Shown here: positions 17,908-26,698 of the stretch, one piece after another
Layout of the letters: every line of letters begins with the position of its first letter
How positions within the stretch are numbered: the stretch's first letter is position 1
NCBI RefSeq assembly: GCF_001028665.1
Contig: NZ_CP011504.1
Coordinates: 558,001-622,000, forward strand
Direction of reading: 5' to 3'
Source of the DNA: Burkholderia pyrrocinia
GTDB taxonomy: Bacteria > Pseudomonadota > Gammaproteobacteria > Burkholderiales > Burkholderiaceae
DNA: 64,000 nt
The notes under the pieces: model-generated
What the model was told of the DNA's origin: nothing
What the model saw: the letters and a program-made list of their open reading frames with translations, nothing else
Database searches by the model: none
Position numbers and translations under genes: made by a program

Positions 17908-18822
17908 ATGCATAACCATCATGAAGTGATCGTGGTCGGCGGTAGCTTTGCGGGGCTGTCGGCCGCGATGCAGCTGGCGCGGGCGCGACGCCGCGTGCTC
18001 GTGATCGACGCGGGCCGGCCGCGCAACCGCTTTGCCGAACACGCGCACGGCTTTTTCGGGCAGGACGGCAAGCCGCCCGCGCAGATCATTGCCGAAGCCG
18101 TCACGCAACTCGACGCGTATCCGACCGTGCAGCGGTTCGACGGCGAAGTGAGCACGGCCGAGCGCGATGCCGACGGCCGCTTCCACGTGACGCTGTCGGA
18201 CGGCCGCCGCGCGAGCGCCGACCGGCTGATTCTCGCGACCGGCATCCGCGACGAACTGCCCGCGCTGCCGGGGCTCGCGGAACGCTGGGGCATCAGCGTG
18301 CTGCATTGTCCGTATTGCCATGGGTACGAGGTAAGTGGCCAGCGGCTCGGCGTGCTCGCCACGCATCCGCTTTCCGTGCATCAGGCGATCCTGATTCCGG
18401 ACTGGGGCCCGACGACGTGGTTCACGCAGGGCGTGGTCGATCCGAATGAAGAAGAATCCGCGTTGCTCGACGCGCGCGGCGTGCGCATCGAGCGGTCGCC
18501 GGTCGTTGAAATTCTTGGCGATGCACCGCGCATCGAAGCGCTGCGGCTCGCCGACGGGCAGGTCGTGCCGATCGATGCGCTGTTCGTCGGCGCGCGCACG
18601 GTAATGACGAGCGATCTCGCGGAGCAACTCGGGTGTGCATTCGACGAAGGGCCGCTTGGTCCGGTCGTCCGAGTCGATACGTGGAAGCAGACGAGCGTCG
18701 CAGGGGTATTCGCGGCTGGCGACGCGTCGACGCCGATGACCAACGCGACGTTCGCGTCGGCATCCGGCGTGACGGCGGGGATCGCCGCGCATCGATCGCT
18801 GATTTTCGGGCTGCACGCGTGA
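17908..18822 (+). CDS. Thioredoxin-reductase-like flavin oxidoreductase
   Basis: The protein has 304 residues and carries a dinucleotide-binding GGSFAGLSAAMQLARARR near the N terminus, an internal ATGIRDELP, and the redox pair in HCPYCHGYE (CxxC) at the position used by thioredoxin reductase. The C-terminal FAD motif VFAAGDAST is also present. The ATG at 17908 follows AGGAGCGG; an ATG four bases earlier stops at once. Control by the divergent Rrf2 gene suggests a role in thiol or electrophile stress. The natural acceptor is unknown. Confidence 0.9.
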   Translation: MHNHHEVIVVGGSFAGLSAAMQLARARRRVLVIDAGRPRNRFAEHAHGFFGQDGKPPAQIIAEAVTQLDAYPTVQRFDGEVSTAERDADGRFHVTLSDGRRASADRLILATGIRDELPALPGLAERWGISVLHCPYCHGYEVSGQRLGVLATHPLSVHQAILIPDWGPTTWFTQGVVDPNEEESALLDARGVRIERSPVVEILGDAPRIEALRLADGQVVPIDALFVGARTVMTSDLAEQLGCAFDEGPLGPVVRVDTWKQTSVAGVFAAGDASTPMTNATFASASGVTAGIAAHRSLIFGLHA

Positions 18823-19163
18823 CGCGGCGTGCAGCCGGAGATCACGAGACGCGCGCCGCCGCATCCGCCGCCGGTTCCGCACCACCCTCCGTGCTGCACT
18901 CGTCCAGCAAAATCCGCCGCGTCTCGCGCCCGTTGATCCGCCACAGGCCGGCTGCGCGACCGGCACCGGCACGCGAGCACAAGCAGCACGATCACGCGGC
19001 CGACGGCGAGCCGGCCATCGTATAGACGTTCGTGAGCATCAGCGGCGCGATCACGGCGTCGATCCCCGTTGCCCGAATCCGCGCCGGCATTTCGCCGCAT
19101 CGATGGATTCGCCGCGTGATGTGCGGTTTAATGCTAGGCAACACCAGCATTAAGGGACATGAA
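18823..19163. other. Intergenic stretch with possible gene relic
   Basis: No intact gene was found. On the minus strand one frame shows two coding-like pieces separated by a single TGA: one ending LTNVYTMAGSPSAA and the next containing WRINGRETRRILLDEC. This could be a decayed small gene, but the evidence is weak. The right end holds the LysR control site at 19128-19153. Confidence 0.35.
19128..19153. promoter_or_regulatory. Inverted repeat before the LysR gene
   Basis: TTAATGCT (19128-19135) and AGCATTAA (19146-19153) form a perfect 8-bp inverted repeat with a 10-bp spacer, ending 10 bases before the ATG. It also satisfies the loose T-N11-A LysR box rule. The most economical reading is an autoregulatory site. 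A related TTAA/GCTTAA-containing sequence lies after the gene, at about 20121-20136. Confidence 0.65.
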
Positions 19164-20090
19164 ATGCTCGATCTCGACGACCTTCGACTCGTTCGCGCGA
19201 TCGGCGCGTCGCGTTCATTGGCCGCTGCGGCGCGCCTGCTCGACCTCACGCCGCCCGCGGTCACGATTCGCCTGCAGCGGATGGAGGCGCGATTGAGCGC
19301 ACGGCTCGCCGTGCGGCAGTCGCAAGGGATCGCGTTGACCGACGAGGGGCAACGGCTGTACCAGGAAGCCGTCGATATTCTCGAGCGCGTGGAGGCGCTG
19401 CCGGTCAGCATCTCGGGCGACCACGGCGACGTGCAAGGCACGCTGCGCGTCGTCGCCCCGTTCGGCTTCGGGCGCAAGTACGTCGCGCGGATCGTGCGCG
19501 ACGTGCAACGCGCGCATCCGAAGCTGGAAATTTCGCTCCACCTGTCGGAGAGCCCGTTGACGAGCGCATCGGCGGCAGACGTGGTCGTGCACGTCGGCAG
19601 CCTCAAGTCGTCGTCGTGGATCGGCTATCCGCTCGCGCCCAACGAACGCTTCCTGTGTGCGAGCCCCGGCTACGCGCGTCGCATCAAGGAGCTGAATCAT
19701 CCTTCCGACCTCGCCCGATACGACTGCCTGTGCCTGCGCGAGAACGACGAGGACATTCCGCGATGGCGCTTCTCGCCAAGCGGCGACGGTCAACGCGAGT
19801 CCCGACGGTCCACCGTGATCCGCGTCACGGGTGCGCTGTCCTCCAACGACGGCACCGTCATCACCGATTGGGCATTGGCCGGGCTCGGGATCGTGGAACG
19901 CTCGGAATGGGACGTCGCCCCGCTGCTGGCGAACGGCAAGCTCGTCCGGTTGCTGCCCGACTGGAGCCTGCCGCCCGCGCCGGTGACGGCGCTGTTGCCG
20001 TCGCGCACCGGCCGCTCCGCGCGGCAACGGGTTTTTCTCGAAGCTGCGCGGCAGTTCCTCGATCCGCCGCCGTGGCGTGGCAAGGCATGA
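19164..20090 (+). CDS. LysR-family regulator of the PLP enzyme/reductase genes
   Basis: The protein has 308 residues. The ATG at 19164 was chosen because the winged helix-turn-helix begins directly after it (DDLRLVRAIGASRSLAAAAR, then PPAVTIRLQRMEARLSARL). The upstream extension is non-coding. A type-2 periplasmic-binding-like effector domain follows, with FGRKYVARIVRDV and DVVVHVGSL. It precedes, on the same strand, a fold-III PLP enzyme, an ornithine-cyclodeaminase-family reductase and a HAD phosphatase, which are its likely targets. Confidence 0.92.
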   Translation: MLDLDDLRLVRAIGASRSLAAAARLLDLTPPAVTIRLQRMEARLSARLAVRQSQGIALTDEGQRLYQEAVDILERVEALPVSISGDHGDVQGTLRVVAPFGFGRKYVARIVRDVQRAHPKLEISLHLSESPLTSASAADVVVHVGSLKSSSWIGYPLAPNERFLCASPGYARRIKELNHPSDLARYDCLCLRENDEDIPRWRFSPSGDGQRESRRSTVIRVTGALSSNDGTVITDWALAGLGIVERSEWDVAPLLANGKLVRLLPDWSLPPAPVTALLPSRTGRSARQRVFLEAARQFLDPPPWRGKA

Positions 20091-20218
20091 GCCGCACCGC
20101 GGCCCGCGCGATTCAGCCGATTAAACGATGCTTAATGATGGATTAGTCACGCGTTAAACATGGCGACCGTCAGTTGCCCTACAGTGTTCGCGTCAGCAAC
20201 ACTCCGAGGCAACGCATC

Positions 20219-21349
20219 GTGGACATTCAAACCCTCAACACCCCGGCCGCATTGATCGATGTCGACCGCATGCGTCGCAACATCGACCGCATGCAGGCGC
20301 ATCTGGACGCACTCGGCGTCAGGTTCCGGCCGCACGTCAAGACCACGAAATGCCGGCAAGTCGTCGACGCGCAAATCGCTGCGGGCGCGCAAGGCGTCAC
20401 GGTGTCGACGCTCAAGGAAGCCGAGCAGTTCTTCGCGGGCGGCGTCCGGGACATCGTCTATGCGGTCGGCATGGTGCCCGCGAAACTGGGCCAGGCGCTT
20501 GCGCTGCGCCGGCAGGGTTGCGACCTGAAGATCGTCGCCGACAGCCTGCAGGCCGCGCACGCCATCGCCGAATTCGGGCGCGGGCACGGCGAGCGCTTCG
20601 AAGTCTGGATCGAGGTCGACGTCGACGGCCATCGCTCGGGCGTCCCGCCCGAAGGCGACCTGCTGATCGACGTGGGCCGCGCACTGGTCGACGGCGGGAT
20701 GATGCTGGGCGGGGTGCTCGCTCACGCGGGCTCCAGCTACGACTACAACACGCGGGACGCGCTGGTGGCGATCGCCGAACAGGAGCGCAGCCGCACCGTG
20801 CGGGCCGCGGAGCGCCTCAGGGCCGCCGGGTTGCCCTGCCCGGTCGTCAGTATCGGTTCGACGCCCACCGCCCTGTCCGCGGCAAACCTCGACGGCGTCA
20901 CCGAGGTTCGCGCCGGCGTGTATGTGCTGTTCGACCTCGTCATGCACAACATCGGCGTGTGCGAGCTGTCCGAGATCGCGCTGTCGGTGCTGACCACCGT
21001 CATCGGACACCAGGAAGAGAAAGGCTGGGCAATCGTCGACGCGGGCTGGATGGCAATGAGCCGCGACCGCGGCACGCAGCGACAGGCGCACGATTTCGGC
21101 TACGGGCAGGTCTGCACCGAAGACGGCGACGTGCTCGGCGACTACGTCGTGAGCGCAGCGAACCAGGAGCACGGCATCGTGTCGCGCGCGGGCTCGCCCG
21201 ACACGGGCATCGCGCAGCGGTTTCCGATCGGAACGCGCCTGCGCATCCTGCCGAATCATGCGTGCGCCACCGGCGCGCAACATCCCGAATATCAGGCTAT
21301 CGGCGAAGACGGCACCGCAGACGCGTGGCCGCGCTTCTACGGGTGGTGA
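20219..21349 (+). CDS. Fold-III PLP enzyme: D-threonine aldolase / hydroxyaspartate group
   Basis: The protein has 376 residues from a GTG at 20219 preceded by GAGGCAACGC; a TTG 45 bases upstream is an alternative start. The alanine-racemase-like barrel carries the Schiff-base Lys in RPHVKTTKC. The C-terminal beta domain has the metal-binding PNHACATGAQH typical of D-threonine aldolase, D-serine dehydratase and 3-hydroxyaspartate enzymes. The next gene encodes an imine-reductase-type protein that resembles iminosuccinate reductase. A beta-hydroxyaspartate substrate is therefore attractive but unproven. Confidence 0.85.
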   Translation: MDIQTLNTPAALIDVDRMRRNIDRMQAHLDALGVRFRPHVKTTKCRQVVDAQIAAGAQGVTVSTLKEAEQFFAGGVRDIVYAVGMVPAKLGQALALRRQGCDLKIVADSLQAAHAIAEFGRGHGERFEVWIEVDVDGHRSGVPPEGDLLIDVGRALVDGGMMLGGVLAHAGSSYDYNTRDALVAIAEQERSRTVRAAERLRAAGLPCPVVSIGSTPTALSAANLDGVTEVRAGVYVLFDLVMHNIGVCELSEIALSVLTTVIGHQEEKGWAIVDAGWMAMSRDRGTQRQAHDFGYGQVCTEDGDVLGDYVVSAANQEHGIVSRAGSPDTGIAQRFPIGTRLRILPNHACATGAQHPEYQAIGEDGTADAWPRFYGW

Positions 21350-21455
21350 ACGAACCCCGCATTCGCGACATCCGCCCGCGCATTGACTATTTATCTAAAT
21401 CTGGACACAATTTCAACATTCCCGATTCGCCTTGCGGCGGAAAGCCCGATCCGAC

Positions 21456-22427
21456 ATGCCGACAGACGCCCGACTCCTTCTTCTCGACCGCGATACCGTC
21501 GAGCCCGCCCTTCGGGCCGAGCAAGTGATGGCCGCGGTGCGGGAAGCCTTTGTGCTGCACAGCCAAAGGGCCGGACGCGTGTTCCCGGTGGTCCGCGAGA
21601 AGTTGCACACCGGCGGCGTATTCGGCATCAAGTCGGGCGACGTCGCGAGCCAGGATCTGCTCGGGTTCAAGGCGGCCGGATTCTGGCCCGGCAACCGGGC
21701 CCGCGGCGGCGAGCCGCATCAGGCAACCGTCGCGCTGTTCGATCCGGCCACCGGCCGCCCGCTCTGCATCATGGACGGCAATGCGATCACCACCGCACGG
21801 ACCGGTGCCGCAGGCGGCCTCGGGCTGCAACTGCTGGCCCGCCGCGACAGCACGCGGATCTGCGTGTTCGGCACGGGCGTGCAGGCGCGCGTCCAGCTCG
21901 AATACGCGCTCAGGCTGCTGCCGCAACGTTGCACGGTGCAGTATGTGAACGTCGGCGGCGAGCCGGACCCGGTGTTCGAATCGGCATTCCGCGAACGATG
22001 CGCGATCCGCGTCGCTCGCGACCGGAACCACGCGGTGGCCGACAGCGATGTGGTCATCACGGCAACGCCAGGCGGTGGTGCGTTGTTCGATGCGGATGCG
22101 GTTCAGCCAGGTACCCACCTGACCTGTGTGGGCGCCGACACGGTGGGCAAACGCGAACTTCCGGCCGGCGTGCTGCAACGCGCGCGCATTTTCGTCGACG
22201 ACCACGATCAGGCGCGCAGCATCGGCGAGTGTCAGTGGGCGCCGGATCTGCCGCGCACCGAAATCGGCGACCTGCTCGCCGGAACGGCGTCGATCGACCG
22301 CTCGCCGAGCGACATCACCGTATTCGACATGACCGGACTCGCGCTCCAGGATCTGACTGTCGCGCGTTTCCTGTATGAGCAGGCCGCCGAGAACGGAACC
22401 GGAATCTCCGTTCCGTGGCCGTGGTAA
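21456..22427 (+). CDS. Ornithine-cyclodeaminase-family reductase (iminosuccinate reductase-like)
   Basis: The protein has 323 residues. The N-terminal half has the family segment GIKSGDVASQDLLGFKAAGFW and FDPATGRPLCIMDGNAITTARTGAAG. The Rossmann part begins ICVFGTGVQARVQLEYAL, and VGADTVGKRELPAGVL carries the Asp equivalent. The length and the KAAGFWPGNRARGGEPHQAT stretch look closer to the iminosuccinate reductase/alanine dehydrogenase branch than to true ornithine cyclodeaminase, unlike the enzyme at 9481. It lies about 106 bp after the PLP enzyme and 24 bp before the HAD gene. Confidence 0.82.
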   Translation: MPTDARLLLLDRDTVEPALRAEQVMAAVREAFVLHSQRAGRVFPVVREKLHTGGVFGIKSGDVASQDLLGFKAAGFWPGNRARGGEPHQATVALFDPATGRPLCIMDGNAITTARTGAAGGLGLQLLARRDSTRICVFGTGVQARVQLEYALRLLPQRCTVQYVNVGGEPDPVFESAFRERCAIRVARDRNHAVADSDVVITATPGGGALFDADAVQPGTHLTCVGADTVGKRELPAGVLQRARIFVDDHDQARSIGECQWAPDLPRTEIGDLLAGTASIDRSPSDITVFDMTGLALQDLTVARFLYEQAAENGTGISVPWPW

Positions 22428-22451
22428 TCGACCTCCGCCCCTTCAATCATC

Positions 22452-23174
22452 ATGCGCCTCGCCAAGGTATCCGCCCTCTCGTTCGACCTCGACGACACCC
22501 TGTGGCCGTTCGGGCCGTCCGTCGAACGCGCCGAAGCGACACTTCGCGCGTGGCTGATCGAGCACGCGCCCGATACCGCGAGCGTGCTGCCCACGCAACA
22601 GGCACTGAGCGATCTACGTGAGGAATACGAACGTTTGTGTCCTGACCTCGTCAGCGACTATCGTGCGTTGAGAATCGGATCGATCAGGCTTGCGCTGGAA
22701 CGCGCAAACGAAGATGTCGCGCTTACCGAACGTGCGTACGAAGTCTTCTATGCCGCCCGGAACCGGGTCGAGTTCTATGAAGACGCGTTGCCGGCACTGG
22801 CATGGCTGAGCGCGCGGTTTCCGTTGATCGCAGTGACCAACGGCAACGCGGACCTCCGGCTGACCGGCGGCGGCGAATTCTTTCGGGAAACGCTCAGCGC
22901 GCGTGCGTTCGGGATCGCGAAGCCGGAACCCGAAATATTCCATGCGGCGGCGGAGGCGCTCGACGTGCGTCCGGCGGAATTGCTGCATGTGGGGGACGAC
23001 TTCCACCTCGATGTCGTCGGTGCATTGAATGCGGGGCTTCAGGCGGCATGGGTGGTTCGCGACCAACAGCCGGAAGTGGAACGCGATCCGCAGCATGCCG
23101 CGACGCCGCACCTCACGCTCCGCGACCTGTCGATGCTGTGTCGCGCGCTCGGCGGACCTGTCGAAGTGTCGTGA
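22452..23174 (+). CDS. HAD-superfamily phosphatase
   Basis: This 240-residue cytosolic hydrolase has the HAD motifs in order: SFDLDDTLWPF (nucleophile Asp and acid/base Asp), AVTNGNADL (motif II), the Lys in FGIAKPEPEIF (motif III), and HVGDDFHLDVVGALNAG (motif IV). An all-helical cap lies between about residues 20 and 95. The substrate cannot be read from sequence. It ends the LysR-linked gene group and abuts the Rhs island, whose first debris overlaps its 3' end on the opposite strand. Confidence 0.9.
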   Translation: MRLAKVSALSFDLDDTLWPFGPSVERAEATLRAWLIEHAPDTASVLPTQQALSDLREEYERLCPDLVSDYRALRIGSIRLALERANEDVALTERAYEVFYAARNRVEFYEDALPALAWLSARFPLIAVTNGNADLRLTGGGEFFRETLSARAFGIAKPEPEIFHAAAEALDVRPAELLHVGDDFHLDVVGALNAGLQAAWVVRDQQPEVERDPQHAATPHLTLRDLSMLCRALGGPVEVS

Positions 23175-23404
23175 TCGCATGCGCGATCCGCTGCTGCGCC
23201 TTCGACCACGCCCGACTCGCCCAGCAGTTCGCGCGCGATTCGGTAGCCCATTAAACCAAGCGGATCGATCCAGGTCATTGGATCCGGCGCATATATAAGG
23301 ACGTTGACTCGACCAGCCAACCCAATCGAATCCATCGATACGAACCGTCTACTATTAGGATCGCAGTACTGATACTGGTTGTGATGCAGCCCCGCCCCCG
23401 TGCC
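23175..23404 (-). pseudogene. Displaced Rhs C-terminal fragment A
   Basis: The minus-strand frame opens just after a TAA at 23405-23407 and reads the last part of an Rhs core: GLHHNQYQYCDPNSRRFVSM, then DSIGLAGRVNVLIYAPDP and WIDPLGL. A short foreign tip follows (GYRIARELLGESGVV). The frame stays open to 23039, antisense to the HAD gene. There is no start codon or ribosome-binding site at the left of the core. No immunity gene follows, so it is a broken relic. Confidence 0.8.
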
Positions 23405-23424
23405 TTAAACGCAGGAAACGACTG

Positions 23425-23685
23425 CTACTTGCGCGCCAACACTTCTCTAAGCCTCCTTATCTCGGAAACCAACAGCGGTATATCTTGCCTAGCATGGGCA
23501 ATAAAATCTTGATCTGCGACGGCTGCACCACTTAACTCGATATCGTCACTGCGAGCCCATTCTGGACCGGTCATGATGAAATTTGAACCACTTTCATGAT
23601 CTCTTCCTTCAACATAAGATACCCACGGCCCAAGCGTAGCTGCCTTGCAGCGAGCCTCGATTTCCTCTAGTTGTTCATCGTTCAT
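23425..23685 (-). CDS. Small acidic protein, candidate Rhs immunity gene (B)
   Basis: This 86-residue protein is acidic and Glu/Asp-rich and begins MNDEQLEEIEARCKAAT. The GPWVSYVEGRDHESG stretch is reminiscent of small proteins of phage and Rhs loci. It starts 8 bp after the stop of toxin-tip remnant B, the usual toxin-then-immunity order. No enzyme motif is seen. A cytoplasmic inhibitor of tip B is the likely role. Confidence 0.6.
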   Translation of the reverse strand: MNDEQLEEIEARCKAATLGPWVSYVEGRDHESGSNFIMTGPEWARSDDIELSGAAVADQDFIAHARQDIPLLVSEIRRLREVLARK

Positions 23686-23692
23686 ATTCGGC

Positions 23693-23925
23693 CTACTTTC
23701 CTGCGCTAGGATTGCGGACAGTCGGTGTCATAAGCGCTTCCGCTTGTTCCGCAGTTATTCCCGATAGGGTCGCATGATTTTGGTTTCTATAAGTTGGCGA
23801 TGCAACTACGTCACCGTCTGCGGCCCTGCCTTGAGTTGTGTAGCTTCCTCTGGAGACACCGTCGTGACATTTACAGGAACCGCAGAGACGCCAGCCTTCA
23901 TTACTACAACCGCTTGACCTCGGTC
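23693..23925 (-). pseudogene. Displaced, frameshifted Rhs toxin tip B
   Basis: Two overlapping minus-strand frames each look coding over part of this stretch. The upstream frame contains VMKAGVSAVPVNVTTVSPEE and stops at a TAG. The downstream frame contains VVASPTYRNQNHATLSGITA and ends NPSAGK at 23693. A single frameshift near 23810 would join them. No Rhs core precedes it: it begins right after the stop of immunity gene C. It is a truncated toxin C-terminus of unknown activity. Confidence 0.55.
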
Positions 23926-23928
23926 AGA

Positions 23929-24339
23929 TTAGCAGGACAAGAAATCTGCCCCCGCATCTCTGATGTCTTCGTCAGAACCATCCAGAGCACGCCTTGCAAA
24001 TTTAATCATCAAATCTCGATCCAGCTCACAACACAATTCTAGTAAGCAGCGATACTCTTCATAACCACCATTAGCCAGCACTCCATCAATTTCCGCCTCG
24101 ATATTTTTCATCACCCAATCACGCGGCAACTCCAATATCAAATTTCCGCACTCCTCCGTAAAACCATTTACATAGCTTGACATTGAGATCAACTGCTTAA
24201 AAAATACGACTCTCTCCGACTCAGGATAGCTCGACACCACATCGATGGCCATAGCCCTTTCCTCTGGCACGGAAAAGGCTCTCTGAACAAAAGAAACAGC
24301 GGATGTTTTTTTACAAACCCACCTCTCAATTTCACGCAT
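23929..24339 (-). CDS. Candidate immunity protein for Rhs tip C (helical, Imm30-like)
   Basis: The protein has 136 residues, is markedly AT-richer than the host genes, and is predicted mostly helical, with repeated Leu/Glu segments such as YEEYRCLLELCCELDRDL. Its length and pattern recall helical-repeat immunity proteins of the Imm30 type, though I cannot confirm this by search. It starts 49 bp after the stop of toxin tip C, in the expected order. It ends DAGADFLSC, immediately abutting tip remnant B. Confidence 0.6.
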   Translation of the reverse strand: MREIERWVCKKTSAVSFVQRAFSVPEERAMAIDVVSSYPESERVVFFKQLISMSSYVNGFTEECGNLILELPRDWVMKNIEAEIDGVLANGGYEEYRCLLELCCELDRDLMIKFARRALDGSDEDIRDAGADFLSC

Positions 24340-24388
24340 ATCTTGAAAGCCCCTTTAAGCCTCTCCCACGATTCATTTTCTTTATATT

Positions 24389-24913
24389 TCATAATTGCTT
24401 CTTCCCAGCCTTAATCCAAGGCAGATTTTTGAATTTCTCGAAAAATGTCTGTCCCGACATTCGCTTAGAAGGACAGACTGTATGATGAGTTGCGGCATGC
24501 GCCCCGCCAACGTCCTTGCCATCCGCGACGACCTCTATCCCATCTGGGAGTTCCGATCCAATTGGAAGCTTGTGATAAGTACCACTGATATGTGCCTTAT
24601 TGACATTACCAAATGTCGACGCTCCTCCTTCAGTAGTCGGCCCCACCATTCCAGCTGCGTCGGCAATCAAGTCTGCGTTTAGTCCCGGTTTTGTGTTAAC
24701 GCCCTGGATTCTAGGTTCGCGCGGACCACTGGCTTTGCCAAATGCATATAAGTCGCATGTGGTCTTAGCCAAGCCCAGCGGATCAATCCACCCGACCGGG
24801 TTCGGCGCGTATCGATAGACGTTGATCCCGCCTGCGAGCCCAATCGGGTCCTTGGACACGAAGCGCCCACTGCCCGGATCATAGTACCAATACCGGTTGT
24901 AATGCAGCCCCGT
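24389..24913 (-). pseudogene. Displaced Rhs C-terminal fragment C with toxin tip
   Basis: The frame opens right after a TAG at 24914-24916 and encodes the Rhs end TGLHYNRYWYYDPGSGRF, then KDPIGLAGGINVYRYAPNP and WIDPLGL. A tip of about 127 residues follows, beginning AKTTCDLYAFGKASG and ending FKNLPWIKAGKKQL. The tip contains HHTVCPSKRMSGQTFFEKF, and its His/Cys/Lys content suggests an enzyme, but I cannot name the toxin class. The core is only about 47 residues long and has no start, so it is an orphan cassette. Its immunity candidate is at 23929-24339. Confidence 0.78.
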
Positions 24914-24916
24914 CTA

Positions 24917-25195
24917 CTTGCCGCTACCCTCGACCTCTCACCGTTCAGCCGTCGCAATCTACTGCTGCGACGCAGATTGCATTTCGCGTCATAGTGGTAT
25001 TGCGCGGTGAACGACACGCCGTTGAGCCTTGTGTATCAAGGCAATTCAACTTCGCGCGACGGTTGGCAAGTGTCGATCGGGTCACACGCCGTACACGTAC
25101 CATTACGGGTTCACGTGAGCCAGTGCTAACAGGCCGGTCGAAGGCGAACGTCTCCATTCGTAGAACGGCCTCACTCCTTCCGCACACGAGCCTTC
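24917..25195 (-). pseudogene. Degenerate Rhs-island filler
   Basis: No intact gene is present. Minus-strand frames show only short coding-like runs (for example VSFTAQYHYDAKCNLR in one frame) interrupted by stops and shifts. Base composition is intermediate between the tips and the core. It is probably decayed core or tip sequence between cassettes C and D. Confidence 0.4.
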
Positions 25196-25696
25196 TCATG
25201 CCACCCACGAGGATTCATACTCGTAACAGTAAAGAATTGAATATACGCTCACATCCTCACCGCCAAATAGAATTTTCTTGCTCAAAGCAGCGTGAGGCGT
25301 AAAAATGAATCCCGCCTCGCGCATATATTTAAGCATAGAAAATCTGAAATCTCTTGAAGGCAAATCTTCTTCCGGCAACGATGGACTGCCGTCTGGCAGA
25401 ACTTTCGACAGATAAAAATACGGACCGACGAAAGATACTTGCATAACAGCCTTTTCTTTCCCTTTCTTGATAACAAAGGAATAGCTGACATCGGTATTAG
25501 GCTCCGTGTCTTCCGAAAATTGATAATTCTCTTTTATAAAATTCAGCATTTCTGGATACTTCTGCTCCCCAAACCACCGACGAGAAAAGAAGTACTCAGG
25601 GCGCTCAAAGCTACCATAAGCCTCAATCACATATCGCAAAAACCTCTCCCAATCGAAGTTGGATTTAGGGGGCTTCTGGTCCTTTGGGATGTCCAT
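25196..25696 (-). CDS. Candidate immunity protein for Rhs tip D
   Basis: The protein has 166 residues from the ATG giving MDIPKDQKPPKSNFDW, which has a CAGGGAAAA ribosome-binding site. An ATG five codons upstream is an alternative. It is strongly AT-rich for this genome. Aromatic-rich segments (EAYGSFERPEYFFSRRWF, VGPYFYLSK, YSILYCYEYE) indicate a compact alpha/beta protein. No known family was recognised. Its start overlaps the end of toxin tip D by 32 bp, so it is coupled to that toxin. Confidence 0.62.
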   Translation of the reverse strand: MDIPKDQKPPKSNFDWERFLRYVIEAYGSFERPEYFFSRRWFGEQKYPEMLNFIKENYQFSEDTEPNTDVSYSFVIKKGKEKAVMQVSFVGPYFYLSKVLPDGSPSLPEEDLPSRDFRFSMLKYMREAGFIFTPHAALSKKILFGGEDVSVYSILYCYEYESSWVA

Positions 25697-26692
25697 GAAT
25701 TTTCCCTGCATTGTCTTGGTGAACACGCACTGAAGTTTGAGTACCTCCGTTAGGGCCAAATCCTACCGGATTCTTAAAATCGTGATCTCGAACATTTGGA
25801 CGTCCGGGAACAGGGATTCCTTGATTCCAAGCATCACCCGTATATTGAACTGCATCAGTCCAATCACAAAAACATGATGTCGCCTTACCTTGTTTTACGC
25901 GATTATCATACTGTGGCTCACCTAAGACGTGTCCCGCTTGTTTTTGTTGTGAGATGTGCGGAGGCACACGAGGCCGCTTCTTCTGCAAGCCAAGTGGATC
26001 AATCCAGCCAACCGGGTTCGGCGCGTACTAGAAGACGTTAATCCCACCAACCAGCCCGATCGGGTCTTTACTGATGAACCGGCCACTGTTCGGATCATAG
26101 TACCGATACCGGTTGTAATGCAGCCCCGTCTCTTCATCGTGATACTGCCCCGGAAACCGAATCGAATTCGTCGCCTCATTCCGCTCCGGCGTCTCCCGCC
26201 AGACCGTCTTCTCCCCACCCCACGCCCGATACCGCCCCAGCCACACCACCTTCCCCGCGTCATCCACCAGTTCCTGCGGCGTCCCCAGATGATCGTTCTG
26301 GTAAAACAGCGTCGCATGCCGCGTCTTCGCCGGCACCTGCACGAACCGCCCGTCCGTGCCCGTCGCAATGAATGCTGCCTCCACCAGCGCCTCGTCCAGC
26401 CGCGCCAGCGGCTCGAACGTCCCCGGTTCATGCAGGTAGATCGACGCCCCTCGCCACTGAGGCCGCTCCCCGAACGTATGCATCCGCTGCGCCACCGGCA
26501 ACGCATACGCATCAGCCGGATCCTCCCGCACCACATGCGTCGGACGATGCATCACCGGTTCGCGCTCGCCCGGCTGCGGCGGCGGGATATGGAACCGCTC
26601 CTCCAGCAGCAGCACATCGCCGTCCCACGTGAACACCGTCCGGTCGAGGCTGCCGTCCCGCTGCTCCACCTCCTTCAGCGTCCGACGGCCGA
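25665..26692 (-). pseudogene. Rhs 3' core fragment D with amber stop before its toxin tip
   Basis: About 230 residues of Rhs core (from GRRTLKEVEQRDGSLDRT to KDPIGLVGGINVF) are followed by a TAG at 26028-26030. The frame then continues as YAPNPVGWIDPLGLQKK and a tip ending QDNAGKIHGHPKGPEAP at 25665. The intact Rhs gene has a Tyr codon at the TAG position, so this is a single-base nonsense mutation separating core from tip. The 5' end breaks off at a junction with a SymE-like gene. The tip class is unknown; its immunity candidate is at 25196-25696. Confidence 0.85.
25996..26692. repeat. Rhs core repeat, displaced copy
   Basis: This block matches 27596-28292 at a constant offset of exactly 1600 bp, without gaps over the part I aligned. 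By eye I count about 18 differences across 26161-26692; the first 165 bp are more diverged. Homology ends abruptly at about 26692, where the other copy continues into Rhs core and this one into a SymE-like gene. Confidence 0.9.
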
Positions 26693-26698
26693 TCATGG

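Noticed and set aside
23794..24042. Plus-strand frames in the AT-rich part of the Rhs island
   Set aside because: They lack ribosome-binding sites and are antisense to the immunity and tip sequences, which have coding-like composition on the minus strand.
26028..26030. Recoding of the amber codon in Rhs fragment D as an amino acid
   Set aside because: No recoding signal is evident and the fragment lacks a start. A point mutation in a decaying copy explains it.
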